Part shown: piece after piece, positions 21,683 through 29,533 of the stretch | Numbering within the stretch: the first letter of the stretch is position 1 | How the letters are laid out: every line of letters begins with the position of its first letter | Assembly: GCA_947479815.1 (NCBI GenBank) | Contig: CANKAT010000023.1 | Span: forward strand, 1-41,747 | DNA from: Sphingobacteriaceae bacterium | GTDB taxonomy: Bacteria > Bacteroidota > Bacteroidia > Sphingobacteriales > Sphingobacteriaceae | Direction: 5' to 3' | Length of the DNA: 41,747 bases | Position numbers and translations under genes: made by a program | Notes under the pieces: generated by a model | Databases searched by the model: none | What the model saw: only the letters and a program-made list of their open reading frames with translations | Told to the model about the DNA's origin: nothing

Positions 21683-22225
21683 CAGATAACAGAATCAAGA
21701 ACCAGGAACCAGGAACAAAGAACAAAGACTGTGTAGAGCTAATTTGAAATTTTCTGCTTTTTTCATACTTCAGACCTCCTGCCTCAGACAACTGAACAAA
21801 GAACCAGGAGCCAAGAACAAAGACTGTGTAGAGCTAATTGAAATTTTCTGCTTTTTTCAGACCTCAGACCTCCTACCTCAGACAACAGATAACAGACAAC
21901 AGACAACAGAATCAAGAACCAGGAACCAAGACAAAGGACAATTCAGCGCTAATTTGAAATTTTCTGCTTTTTTCATACTTCATACTTCATACCTCCTACT
22001 TCATACTTCCTACCTCCTACTTCCTACCTCCTACCTCAGATAACAGATAACAGATAACTGACAACAGATAACAGAATCAGGAACCAGGAACAAAGACAAA
22101 GGACAATTCAGCGCTAATTTGGATTTTTCTACTTTTTTCAGACTTCATACCTCCTACTTCATACTTCCTACTTCATACCTCCTACCTCCTTCCTCAGACC
22201 TCAGCCTTCCTTCCTCAGCTAAAAC
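21683..22225. repeat. Four-unit array of phased 7-bp repeats
   Basis: About 0.54 kb, within the 614-bp gap between lipB and groEL, is built of heptamers in constant register. A block of CCTACCT/CATACTT/CAGACCT-type heptamers passes into CAGATAA/CAGACAA, then CAGAATC, AAGAACC/AGGAACC and AAGACAA/AGGACAA. Each of the first four heptamer blocks ends in a 31-32-bp linker (forms of ttcagcgctaatttgaaatt then ttctgctttttt) at 21732-21763, 21827-21857, 21942-21973 and 22107-22138; after the last linker a final pyrimidine-rich block runs to 22225. The linkers are non-heptameric and nearly identical. No gene is supported here; an open frame across it only reads the repeat. Confidence 0.9.
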
Positions 22226-22226
22226 A

Positions 22227-22257
22227 ACAAAGCCCCGAAATTAATCCGGGGCTTTGT
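22227..22257 (-). terminator. groEL terminator
   Basis: ACAAAGCCCCG pairs with CGGGGCTTTGT (stem 22227-22237 with 22247-22257) around a 9-nt loop. It lies 20 bp past the groEL stop codon on the minus strand, followed there by tttt. The heptamer array begins right beyond it. Confidence 0.88.
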
Positions 22258-22277
22258 CATGTATTGGGTTAATGATA

Positions 22278-23921
22278 TTACATCATTCCACCCATACCGC
22301 CGCCGCCGCCCATTGGAGGCATATGGCCACCACCTTTGTCCTCTTCAGGCTCATCAGCTAAAACCACTTCAGTAGTTAATAACATAGATGCAATTGATGC
22401 TGCATTTTCTAATGCAATACGACCAACCTTTGTAGGGTCAATAACACCAGCACCGATTAGGTTTTCATAAACATCTGTACGTGCATTGTAACCGAAGTCT
22501 TCTTTACCTTCTTTTACCTTTTGAACCACGATAGAACCTTCAATACCTGCATTCTGACAGATTTGACGCAATGGTTCTTCGATTGCACGTCTGATGATTG
22601 CAATACCTGTATTCTCATCTTCATTAGAGCCTTTAAGGTTAGCTAATGCTTCGATAGCACGAATAAATGCAACACCACCACCGGCAACGATACCTTCTTC
22701 AACCGCAGCACGGGTTGCATGTAAAGCATCATCAACTCTGTCTTTTTTCTCTTTCATTTCAACTTCTGTAGCAGCACCAACATAAAGTACAGCAACACCA
22801 CCAGAAAGTTTCGCTAAACGCTCTTGTAGTTTTTCCTTATCGTAATCAGAGGTTGTAGTTTCAACCTGTGCTTTGATCTGGTTAACACGAGCTTTGATAT
22901 CAGCAGATTTTCCTGCACCGTTAATTACGATGGTATTATCCTTATCAACTACTACTTTTTCTGCCTGACCTAAGTAAGTAAGATCTGCATTTTCTAATTT
23001 ATAACCTCTTTCTTCAGAGATAACTGTTCCACCTGTAAGGATAGCGATGTCTTCAAGCATTGCTTTACGACGATCACCAAAGCCAGGAGCTTTAACAGCA
23101 GCAACTTTCAGTGAACCGCGGATCTTATTAACAACAAGTGTTGCTAAGGCTTCACCATCAAGATCTTCTGCGATGATTAGTAATGGTTTACCAGTTTGAA
23201 CTTGCTTTTCAAGTACCGGAAGTAATTCTTTCATAGAAGAGATCTTCTTATCGTAAATAAGAATATATGGGTTTTCCAACTCAACTTCCATTTTATCAGC
23301 ATTGGTAACAAAGTATGGAGATAAGTAACCACGGTCAAATTGCATACCTTCAACTGTTTTCATTTCAGTTTCAGTACCTTTTGCTTCTTCAACAGTAATT
23401 ACACCATCTTTACCAACTTTAGCCATTGCATCAGCAATCAGAGTTCCAATTATTTCATCATTGTTTGCTGAAATAGAAGCAACTTGTTTGATTTTTTTGT
23501 TGTCTTCACCAACAGACTGAGATTGTTTCTTAAGATTGGCAACCACAGCTGTAACTGCTTTGTCGATTCCACGCTTTAAATCCATTGGATTTGCACCGGC
23601 AGCAACGTTTTTAATTCCTGCTGTAACAATCGCCTGAGCTAAAACAGTTGCAGTAGTAGTACCATCACCAGCCTGATCAGCTGTTTTTGATGCAACTTCT
23701 TTAACCATTTGTGCACCCATATTTTCAAGAGCGTCTTTTAATTCAATTTCTTTGGCAACAGTAACACCATCTTTAGTGATTGCTGGTGAACCGAATTTCT
23801 TATCAATAATTACGTTACGTCCTTTTGGTCCAAGAGTTACTTTTACTGCATTGGCAAGGATATCCACGCCTCTTTTCAGAGCATCACGTGCTTCAACGTT
23901 GTATTTAACTTGTTTTGACAT
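22278..23921 (-). CDS. groL: Chaperonin GroEL
   Basis: A 547-residue Hsp60 subunit of the tetradecameric chaperonin that folds cytosolic proteins in an ATP-driven cycle with GroES. It starts [20 protein letters not shown]; the ATP site shows [12 protein letters not shown] and [15 protein letters not shown] (with the catalytic Asp). The apical domain carries [13 protein letters not shown], and the C-terminal part [16 protein letters not shown]. The tail is the usual Gly-Met-rich end ([13 protein letters not shown]). Length is standard. It is the second gene after groES with a 141-bp gap, longer than usual, into which a small heptamer repeat (24007-24048) has come. Confidence 0.98.
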   Translation of the reverse strand: MSKQVKYNVEARDALKRGVDILANAVKVTLGPKGRNVIIDKKFGSPAITKDGVTVAKEIELKDALENMGAQMVKEVASKTADQAGDGTTTATVLAQAIVTAGIKNVAAGANPMDLKRGIDKAVTAVVANLKKQSQSVGEDNKKIKQVASISANNDEIIGTLIADAMAKVGKDGVITVEEAKGTETEMKTVEGMQFDRGYLSPYFVTNADKMEVELENPYILIYDKKISSMKELLPVLEKQVQTGKPLLIIAEDLDGEALATLVVNKIRGSLKVAAVKAPGFGDRRKAMLEDIAILTGGTVISEERGYKLENADLTYLGQAEKVVVDKDNTIVINGAGKSADIKARVNQIKAQVETTTSDYDKEKLQERLAKLSGGVAVLYVGAATEVEMKEKKDRVDDALHATRAAVEEGIVAGGGVAFIRAIEALANLKGSNEDENTGIAIIRRAIEEPLRQICQNAGIEGSIVVQKVKEGKEDFGYNARTDVYENLIGAGVIDPTKVGRIALENAASIASMLLTTEVVLADEPEEDKGGGHMPPMGGGGGMGGMM

Positions 23922-24006
23922 GTTTAAAGATTTTAAATGCTGGAGCTAATTCAAAACAGATGTTTGGATCAGGCTCCTGGGTTTCAATTTATTAGATTTT
24001 GCTTAA

Positions 24007-24048
24007 GAGGTCTGGAGTCAGAGGTCAGAGGTCTGAAGTCTGATTTCC
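24007..24048. repeat. Short heptamer array between groES and groEL
   Basis: Six consecutive 7-bp units: gaggtct, ggagtca, gaggtca, gaggtct, gaagtct and gatttcc. They are the reverse complement of the agacctc-type heptamers in the arrays at 21.7 and 36.3 kb. The array lies 14 bp past the groES stop codon, inside the operon. Confidence 0.78.
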
Positions 24049-24062
24049 GAATTCCTTCTTCC

Positions 24063-24356
24063 TTATAATGTTGCGAAAATATCAGATTCACGCATGATAA
24101 GATATTCTTTACCATCATGAGTAATCTCAGTGCCAGCATACTTGCCGTATAATACCACATCGCCTACTTTATAAGCCATAGGGATCAAATTGCCTGTTTG
24201 TTCCGCATATTTACCCGGACCAACGGCTACAACAGTTCCTTTTTGAGGTTTTTCTTTTGCAGTATCAGGGATATAAAGCCCTGAGGCTGTTTTTTCTTCA
24301 GCTGGAGCAGCTTCTATAACTACCCGGTCTGCGCTAGGTTTGATATTTAATGCCAT
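24063..24356 (-). CDS. groS: Co-chaperonin GroES
   Basis: A 97-residue Hsp10 that caps the GroEL ring. The beginning [20 protein letters not shown] and the mobile loop [15 protein letters not shown] (hydrophobic Leu-Tyr-Ile patch that touches GroEL) are visible, then [31 protein letters not shown] and the C-terminal [12 protein letters not shown]. Length and motifs are normal. It is first in the groES-groEL operon. Upstream there is no CIRCE sequence; see the TGTCA repeats and inverted repeat at 24421-24518. Confidence 0.98.
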   Translation of the reverse strand: MALNIKPSADRVVIEAAPAEEKTASGLYIPDTAKEKPQKGTVVAVGPGKYAEQTGNLIPMAYKVGDVVLYGKYAGTEITHDGKEYLIMRESDIFATL

Positions 24357-24420
24357 AGTGTTGTTATGTATTTAATTAATTAAATTTTTCTTCCTTATTG
24401 AAGTCACTAATTATGCCAAA

Positions 24421-24518
24421 TGACCTCTGGTCAATATTCTTGTCAAATTTTCATTAATAGAAACCTTGAATTGCTTTATCCAATCCGTTTCGGTGTCAAG
24501 CTGTCAGTTGAATGTCAG
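24421..24518 (-). promoter_or_regulatory. Candidate control region upstream of groES
   Basis: Two features lie in the 220-bp gap before groES. A perfect inverted repeat TGACC-TCT-GGTCA is at 24421-24433, about 65 bp before the start codon. Three TGTCA motifs stand at 24494, 24502 and 24513, spaced 8 and 11 bp. No CIRCE element is present. The motifs could bind a regulator or be part of a heat-shock promoter; this is inference. Confidence 0.35.
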
Positions 24519-24530
24519 CCTGTTCCCAAA

Positions 24531-24561
24531 AAAAAAGGTCACCCGCAATCAGGTGACCTTT
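24531..24561 (-). terminator. Terminator after secG
   Basis: AAAGGTCACC (24534-24543) pairs with GGTGACCTTT (24552-24561); the plus-strand A-run before it (from 24527) gives a T-run on the minus strand. It ends the miaB-to-secG operon and separates it from groES. Confidence 0.9.
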
Positions 24562-24576
24562 ACTATTGATTTCTTG

Positions 24577-24912
24577 TTATTTTTTTGTGGTGTCTATTGG
24601 AAGTGAAAGATTTGATGGCGCAGCAACCGGTGTAGCAGGTTTATTGATCTGATTTTGAATTTCATTTTTTTCTTGATCAACAACTCCTCCGCGAGGTACA
24701 ACAACATTAACCATCAATGCTAAAATCATCAATGTTACCGCAAGAACCCATGTTCCCTTTTCAAGAAAATCACCTGTTCTCTGAACTCCCATGATGTTGT
24801 TGGAACCTGCAAAACCTGATGATAGGCCGCCTCCTTTAGGGTTTTGGATCAAAATGATCACTACTAGCAGAAAACAAACAATGATAGCCAGAATAATAAT
24901 TGTATATAACAT
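24577..24912 (-). CDS. secG: Preprotein translocase subunit SecG
   Basis: A 111-residue inner-membrane protein with two transmembrane segments (about 2-21: TIIILAIIVCFLLVVIILIQ; about 53-72: TWVLAVTLMILALMVNVVV). The cytosolic loop between them holds the SecG signature IQNPKGGGLSSGFAGSNNIMG. The C-terminal tail is longer than in E. coli and Pro/Ala/Asn-rich, as usual in Bacteroidota. It helps SecYEG-SecA export. It lies 5 bp after the TPR gene, as the last gene of the operon. Confidence 0.95.
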   Translation of the reverse strand: MLYTIIILAIIVCFLLVVIILIQNPKGGGLSSGFAGSNNIMGVQRTGDFLEKGTWVLAVTLMILALMVNVVVPRGGVVDQEKNEIQNQINKPATPVAAPSNLSLPIDTTKK

Positions 24913-24917
24913 ATGTA

Positions 24918-26096
24918 TTAATTTACTTTCTTTTCTAATTCAAGAATTTGGTCGGCAAAGTACGTGCTTTTTTCTGGAAATTTCAAACTTAATTTTTTGT
25001 AGGTATCGATCGCTTTTTGAAATAACATTTGATCGGTGTAGATCTGAGCCAATGTTTCTGAAACCAGGTCATTTGGATCCTCTGCACTTTTACGCGCCTT
25101 ATTCTCGGTATCTAATTTCTGTGAATTTGGTGGTTTGATCTGGGGCTCTTCTTTAATGAACTTATCCAGGATTGAATCTTCTTTGCGCCGAACCTGAAAA
25201 GGGACAGTTTTTGGCGCATTTGCTATATCCTCAAGAGGTGATTGCAAATGGAATATATTTTCAATGATTTGACTGCTTAACTGATCAACTGAATTTCTTT
25301 TTATGGTCTGCGTAGTATCCAGTTTGAATTCTACAAATGGCTGGTAGGTATCGGAATGTTCGTTTCTTGTTTTGTTAAGCCACCATAAAAATGAATATGG
25401 CATTTTATCATCATCGTATTTTGATACATTTTGATCTGATTCCTTGACTTTGGCAGACTTTATTAGAGATTCTGAAACCGGTACATATACTGGGGCAACG
25501 ATTTCGATTACTTCAGTTTTGGCTTCAGCTTCTGGCTCCGCCTGTATTTCTGCTTCCTGATTTGTTGGTATGGTTTGTACTTCGGTTATGCCTACTTGCT
25601 GAATCTCTGCATTGATTTCTTGTTCATCAATTAACTGAACAGAATTAGTATTGCTTTCTTCCTGAATACTCTCTTCACTGTTGAACTCTTCAGCAATACG
25701 TTCTTCAACTTGGCTTTCATCCTGTGGCTGGATTTGTTCTGTTAATGAAAGTACTTCAAATTCTTGTTCATCAATAAGTGTATCAGTGTCCTCGATTCCT
25801 TTAATATCTGTAGGTATTGGAGGTTTACTTTTTAATTTTTCAGGGGTGTTAAGTGCTGTGTATAAAACCGTTCTGTTAGGAATCAGCAAGGCCGTTCTTG
25901 CAAAATGGGCTGTATTTTCTGACAGATCTTGAGCAGCTGTAGCGCGTGAATAGATAATATGTAGCAGCTGGCAATATGGAAATTTTTCAAGTGCAGATAG
26001 TAATTCTCCAGGTTCAGCGAAGCTTGTTGCCGATGGATCTGCAATATATTCTGAAAATAATTTGATGTCAAAATTCTGGTTATTTACCTCTTCCAC
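24918..26096 (-). CDS. TPR-ended acidic protein of the lptE-secG operon
   Basis: A 392-residue protein without signal peptide. The N-terminal 90 residues are helical and conserved-looking (LFSEYIADPSATSFAEPGEL, FPYCQLLHIIYSRATAAQD). Residues about 100-205 are a low-complexity acidic linker rich in Glu, Gln and Ile. A short segment MPYSFLWWLNKTRNEHSD resembles a conserved motif, and the C-terminus carries one TPR-like unit (ETLAQIYTDQMLFQKAIDTY then FPEKSTYFADQI). This kind of gene is often found between lptE and secG in Bacteroidota and is annotated only as a tetratricopeptide protein. A role in envelope assembly or secretion is suggested by neighbours only. Confidence 0.78.
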   Translation of the reverse strand: MEEVNNQNFDIKLFSEYIADPSATSFAEPGELLSALEKFPYCQLLHIIYSRATAAQDLSENTAHFARTALLIPNRTVLYTALNTPEKLKSKPPIPTDIKGIEDTDTLIDEQEFEVLSLTEQIQPQDESQVEERIAEEFNSEESIQEESNTNSVQLIDEQEINAEIQQVGITEVQTIPTNQEAEIQAEPEAEAKTEVIEIVAPVYVPVSESLIKSAKVKESDQNVSKYDDDKMPYSFLWWLNKTRNEHSDTYQPFVEFKLDTTQTIKRNSVDQLSSQIIENIFHLQSPLEDIANAPKTVPFQVRRKEDSILDKFIKEEPQIKPPNSQKLDTENKARKSAEDPNDLVSETLAQIYTDQMLFQKAIDTYKKLSLKFPEKSTYFADQILELEKKVN

Positions 26097-26127
26097 TTTT
26101 GCTCATTTTTTGAAAGCTAAATATTTT

Positions 26128-26646
26128 TTACCAATTGGCAAAAGCCTTGTTAAAAATATTCTCAGTTAGCTGACGGTTGATCAATGTTAATAATTTTTGT
26201 TCTTGCGTTTGTATCGGTCCTTGGTTAAGACTGAATTCCTGAAACGCCTGAAAACTTTGTTCAAAATTCAGTTCTGGATTCAGGCTATTCGTATATTTTA
26301 CGCTGACTGTTACTGTAACCCTGTTTAATCCTGCACGATCATTACCCTGAATAGCTACCGGCCTGATGGTATAATCGGTAATCCTACCCTCTAAATTAGC
26401 ATCTCCTTCAACTCTTACAATACTCAGTCTGGATTGATTACGAATCCTTTCTTTTAATGCTTCAGTGAATTGCTGACTTAAATAAGGAACCACCAGAGCA
26501 GAGTTATTCTCGAAAAACTGCACGGAGATTGTTTTCATTTCTGCAGGAATTGAAGCGCCTGAAAATGAATAAGTTCCACACGACTGAAAAATCAGGATGC
26601 TCGACAGAACAATAAAACACTTAATATTTAAAAAAAACTTATGCAT
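26128..26646 (-). CDS. lptE: LptE-family LPS-assembly lipoprotein
   Basis: A 172-residue lipoprotein: signal peptide with hydrophobic core (CFIVLSSILIFQSC), lipidated Cys in QSCGTYSF. The mature part is the LptE/RlpB-like two-layer fold: GASIPAEMKTISVQFFENNS, then QQFTEALKERIRNQSRL, EGRITDYTIRPVAI and the C-terminal helix LTLINRQLTENIFNKAFANW. LptE plugs the LptD barrel that inserts lipopolysaccharide into the outer membrane; LptD is not in the window. The Bacteroidota version has a stronger start motif (CGxYSFxGAS) than the enteric one. It follows the sigma-54 activator by 13 bp. Confidence 0.9.
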   Translation of the reverse strand: MHKFFLNIKCFIVLSSILIFQSCGTYSFSGASIPAEMKTISVQFFENNSALVVPYLSQQFTEALKERIRNQSRLSIVRVEGDANLEGRITDYTIRPVAIQGNDRAGLNRVTVTVSVKYTNSLNPELNFEQSFQAFQEFSLNQGPIQTQEQKLLTLINRQLTENIFNKAFANW

Positions 26647-26659
26647 AATAAAGATGAGC

Positions 26660-27895
26660 TTATAATTCCAATTCTTTTATTTTACGATACAGGGTACGCT
26701 CAGATATTCCAAGTTCCTGTGCTGCCAGTTTCCTTTTCCCCTTATGTTTTTTCAGGGCTTTCTTAATTAGGTCAGATTCTTTATCTATCAATGATAATGA
26801 CTCTTCCACTTCTTCAGCTTCATGCATCATATCGTATGACTTATCATTATTGGGCTGATGAATTACCAATTGATGCGGATCTGATTGAATGGTACTATCT
26901 CCTGGAATTTCAATATCACGGTAAAGCTGATTGATCACATTTTGGTTAGATTGTATACTTGAAGTATTTCCCCCGTTTTGTATAATTTCTGCAACTAGTT
27001 TTTTAAGATCCGTCATGTCCTTTTTCATATCGAAAAGAACCTTGTAGAGGATATCGCGTTCCGAAAAATCATCTTTATTCTGGTTCTGAATTCGCATCGG
27101 AAGAGTGTTTCCAGCCTCTTTAGGAATGTAATTTTGCAAGTGCTCTGCTGTTAAATTTCTTTCCTTCTCAAGTACGGCAATTTGCTCCGCAATATTTTTT
27201 AGCTGACGAACATTTCCTGGCCAGTTATAATGCATTAAAATCTGCTGAGCGCTTTGATCTAGTTGTACTGTTGGGCTTCTGTATTTGTCTGTGAAATCGG
27301 CAACAAACTTCCTGAACAATAAATTGATATCCTCCTTGCGCTCTCTCAACGCTGGTATTTTCAATGGAACAGTGTTTAAGCGATAGTAAAGATCTTCCCT
27401 GAATTTGCCGGCACTTACCGCATCAAAAACATCCTTATTTGTAGCTGCTATCACCCGTACATTTGTTTTCTGTACTTTAGAAGAACCCACTCGAATATAT
27501 TCTCCGGTTTCTAATACCCGTAACAAACGGGCCTGTGTACCTATTGGTAATTCTGCAACTTCGTCTAAAAATATTGTACCCCCATCTACCACTTCAAAAT
27601 ATCCCTTTCGTGCATCATGGGCGCCGGTAAATGATCCTTTTTCATGACCGAATAATTCTGAATCAATCGTTCCTTCTGGTATCGCTCCACAGTTTACCGC
27701 GATAAACGGACCATGTTTACGTGCACTTAATGAATGAATAATATGAGAAAATACCTCTTTACCACTTCCACTTTCGCCCGTGATCAGCACCGAAATATCA
27801 GTTGGTGCTACTTGTCTGGCAATATCAATAGCCCTGTTTAGTAAAGGTGAATTCCCAATTATTCCAAATCGATTTTTTATATCCTGAACATCCAT
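26660..27895 (-). CDS. Sigma-54-dependent activator without receiver domain
   Basis: A 411-residue enhancer-binding-protein. It begins directly with the AAA+ domain (about 10-250): Walker A GESGSGKE, the sigma-54 contact loop GSFTGAHD (GAFTGA with Ser for Ala), Walker B GGTIFLDEV, the arginine-finger region and the HYNWPGNVRQLKN end. There is no N-terminal receiver or GAF domain. A 100-residue linker rich in Asn, Gln and Asp follows, then a Fis-type helix-turn-helix (KKALKKHKGKRKLAAQELGI, SERTLYRKIKEL). Lacking a sensor, it may be constitutively active or controlled by a partner. It stands between miaB and lptE in a leftward operon. Confidence 0.93.
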   Translation of the reverse strand: MDVQDIKNRFGIIGNSPLLNRAIDIARQVAPTDISVLITGESGSGKEVFSHIIHSLSARKHGPFIAVNCGAIPEGTIDSELFGHEKGSFTGAHDARKGYFEVVDGGTIFLDEVAELPIGTQARLLRVLETGEYIRVGSSKVQKTNVRVIAATNKDVFDAVSAGKFREDLYYRLNTVPLKIPALRERKEDINLLFRKFVADFTDKYRSPTVQLDQSAQQILMHYNWPGNVRQLKNIAEQIAVLEKERNLTAEHLQNYIPKEAGNTLPMRIQNQNKDDFSERDILYKVLFDMKKDMTDLKKLVAEIIQNGGNTSSIQSNQNVINQLYRDIEIPGDSTIQSDPHQLVIHQPNNDKSYDMMHEAEEVEESLSLIDKESDLIKKALKKHKGKRKLAAQELGISERTLYRKIKELEL

Positions 27896-27910
27896 ATTCT
27901 ATTCCTTCTA

Positions 27911-27942
27911 TATTCAAATGATGGTCTAACATCATTTGAATA
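27911..27942. other. 13-bp perfect hairpin between miaB and the activator gene
   Basis: TATTCAAATGATG (27911-27923), loop gtctaa, CATCATTTGAATA (27930-27942). It lies in the 56-bp gap between miaB and the sigma-54 activator, right before the latter's start. No T-run follows on the minus strand, so it is not an evident terminator; it could be an operator, an attenuator or an RNA-stabilising stem. Confidence 0.7.
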
Positions 27943-27951
27943 TTTATTTTA

Positions 27952-29373
27952 TTAATTAATAATTTGACCAATAAGAGTGGCCGGAGTGCAACGAACTATC
28001 GCCACATTAACGTAATCGCCGCGCTTATTGTTTTCATTGATTGGGAAAACAACGGTGATGTTATGTTCAGTTTTCCCTGAAAAATCCTGATCAGATTTTT
28101 TCGAAAAGCCATCGATCAGTACGCGATGTGTTTTACCAATGTGCTGCTCCAGCCGATGTAATGAACTGGCCTGCTGCATTTTCAGGATCTCATTAAAACG
28201 TCGTGTTTTAACATCCTCAGGTATATCATCTTCAAAACGTTTGGCTGCAAGCGTACCCGGACGTTCCGAATAGGTGTACATGTATGCAAAATCAAATTTT
28301 ACATAATCCATCAAACTTAACGTATCCTGATGTTCTTGTTCTGTTTCAGTACAAAAACCAATGATCATATCCGTTGAAATAGAGCATTCAGGGATCAGAC
28401 GCCTGATGGTATCGATCCGTTCAAGATACCATTCCCGTGTATAGGTGCGGTTCATCAGTTCAAGTACACGCGAATTCCCTGATTGTACTGGCAGATGGAT
28501 ATGATTACAGATATTATCATACTTATTTATTGTATGTAATACCTCATTGGTGATATCTTTTGGATGAGACGTAGAAAAACGAACACGCAATAGCGGATCA
28601 ATCTGAGCAACAAGCGCTAACAGACCTGCGAAATTTAGCCTGTCTTCCCATTTATATGAATCCACATTCTGGCCCAGAAGGGTTACTTCGCGATATCCCT
28701 CTTCAAATAATTCTTTGGCTTCTCTGACAATTGATTCCGGATCTCTGCTTCGTTCTCTTCCTCTAGTAAATGGAACTACGCAGAATGAGCACATATTATC
28801 GCATCCACGCATGATGGAAACAAAAGCAGAGATACCATTGCTGTTTAAGCGAACCGGACTAATATCCGCATAGGTTTCTTCACGGGATAGAAGAACATTT
28901 ACAGCACGAATTCCTTCGTCGGCTTGTGAGAGTAAATTGGGCAGATCGCGGTAAGAGTCTGGCCCGATAACGATATCAACTAGCTTTTCCTCTTCTAAAA
29001 ATTTAGATTTCAAGCGCTCAGCCATACATCCCAGTACACCGATTGTCATTCCGGGACGTTTCTTTTTTGCCGCGCTGAACTCACGTAGCCTATTTCTTAC
29101 TCTTTGCTCAGCATTATCACGTATCGAACAGGTATTGATAAATATTACATCTGCCTCTTTATACTGAGCAGTTGTTTCGAAACCCATATCCAGCATCAAA
29201 GAGGCAACGATCTCACTGTCAGCAAAATTCATTGCACAACCGTAACTCTCGATATAGAGTTTGCGTCCGGTATATTGTTTTGGCCTTTCAATTATTAAGG
29301 CTTCACCCTGACGGGATTCATCGTGCAAGGCAATCTCTGATGAATCTTTTAAGTTTAATGGGCGGTCAGACAT
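27952..29373 (-). CDS. miaB: MiaB, tRNA methylthiotransferase
   Basis: A 473-residue radical SAM enzyme that adds the methylthio group to i6A37 in tRNAs reading UNN codons. The N-terminal UPF0004 domain has its three cluster cysteines in YGCAMN, NTCSIRD and VLGCMAE. The radical SAM cluster is in [18 protein letters not shown] (CX3CX2C), and the C-terminal TRAM domain is from about residue 405 ([13 protein letters not shown]). The gene is complete. It is the first gene of the operon with the activator, lptE, the TPR protein and secG, and is divergent from the AsmA-like gene. Confidence 0.97.
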   Translation of the reverse strand: MSDRPLNLKDSSEIALHDESRQGEALIIERPKQYTGRKLYIESYGCAMNFADSEIVASLMLDMGFETTAQYKEADVIFINTCSIRDNAEQRVRNRLREFSAAKKKRPGMTIGVLGCMAERLKSKFLEEEKLVDIVIGPDSYRDLPNLLSQADEGIRAVNVLLSREETYADISPVRLNSNGISAFVSIMRGCDNMCSFCVVPFTRGRERSRDPESIVREAKELFEEGYREVTLLGQNVDSYKWEDRLNFAGLLALVAQIDPLLRVRFSTSHPKDITNEVLHTINKYDNICNHIHLPVQSGNSRVLELMNRTYTREWYLERIDTIRRLIPECSISTDMIIGFCTETEQEHQDTLSLMDYVKFDFAYMYTYSERPGTLAAKRFEDDIPEDVKTRRFNEILKMQQASSLHRLEQHIGKTHRVLIDGFSKKSDQDFSGKTEHNITVVFPINENNKRGDYVNVAIVRCTPATLIGQIIN

Positions 29374-29533
29374 TTGAATTTTAATTAGCTTACAAAAATA
29401 CGTAAATTTCTATTGAATGACAATTTGTCAGGCACACTTTTTTATCTTAATTCCAATATTTTTATTTTGCGCTGACATATCCCACAGGTATTTATTGGTT
29501 TTAATTGTATAAGTTTAAATTTTAGACAGTTAT

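Noticed and set aside
21744-22043. A 99-codon open frame on the plus strand with a repeated Ser-Tyr-Leu-Leu pattern
   Set aside because: It lies wholly within the heptamer array and reads the repeat; the amino-acid periodicity follows from the 7-bp units. No coding signal of its own.
21683-22225. Possible CRISPR array
   Set aside because: The constant parts (31-32 bp linkers) are separated by simple heptamer sequence, not by unique spacers, at unequal distances, and no cas gene is near.
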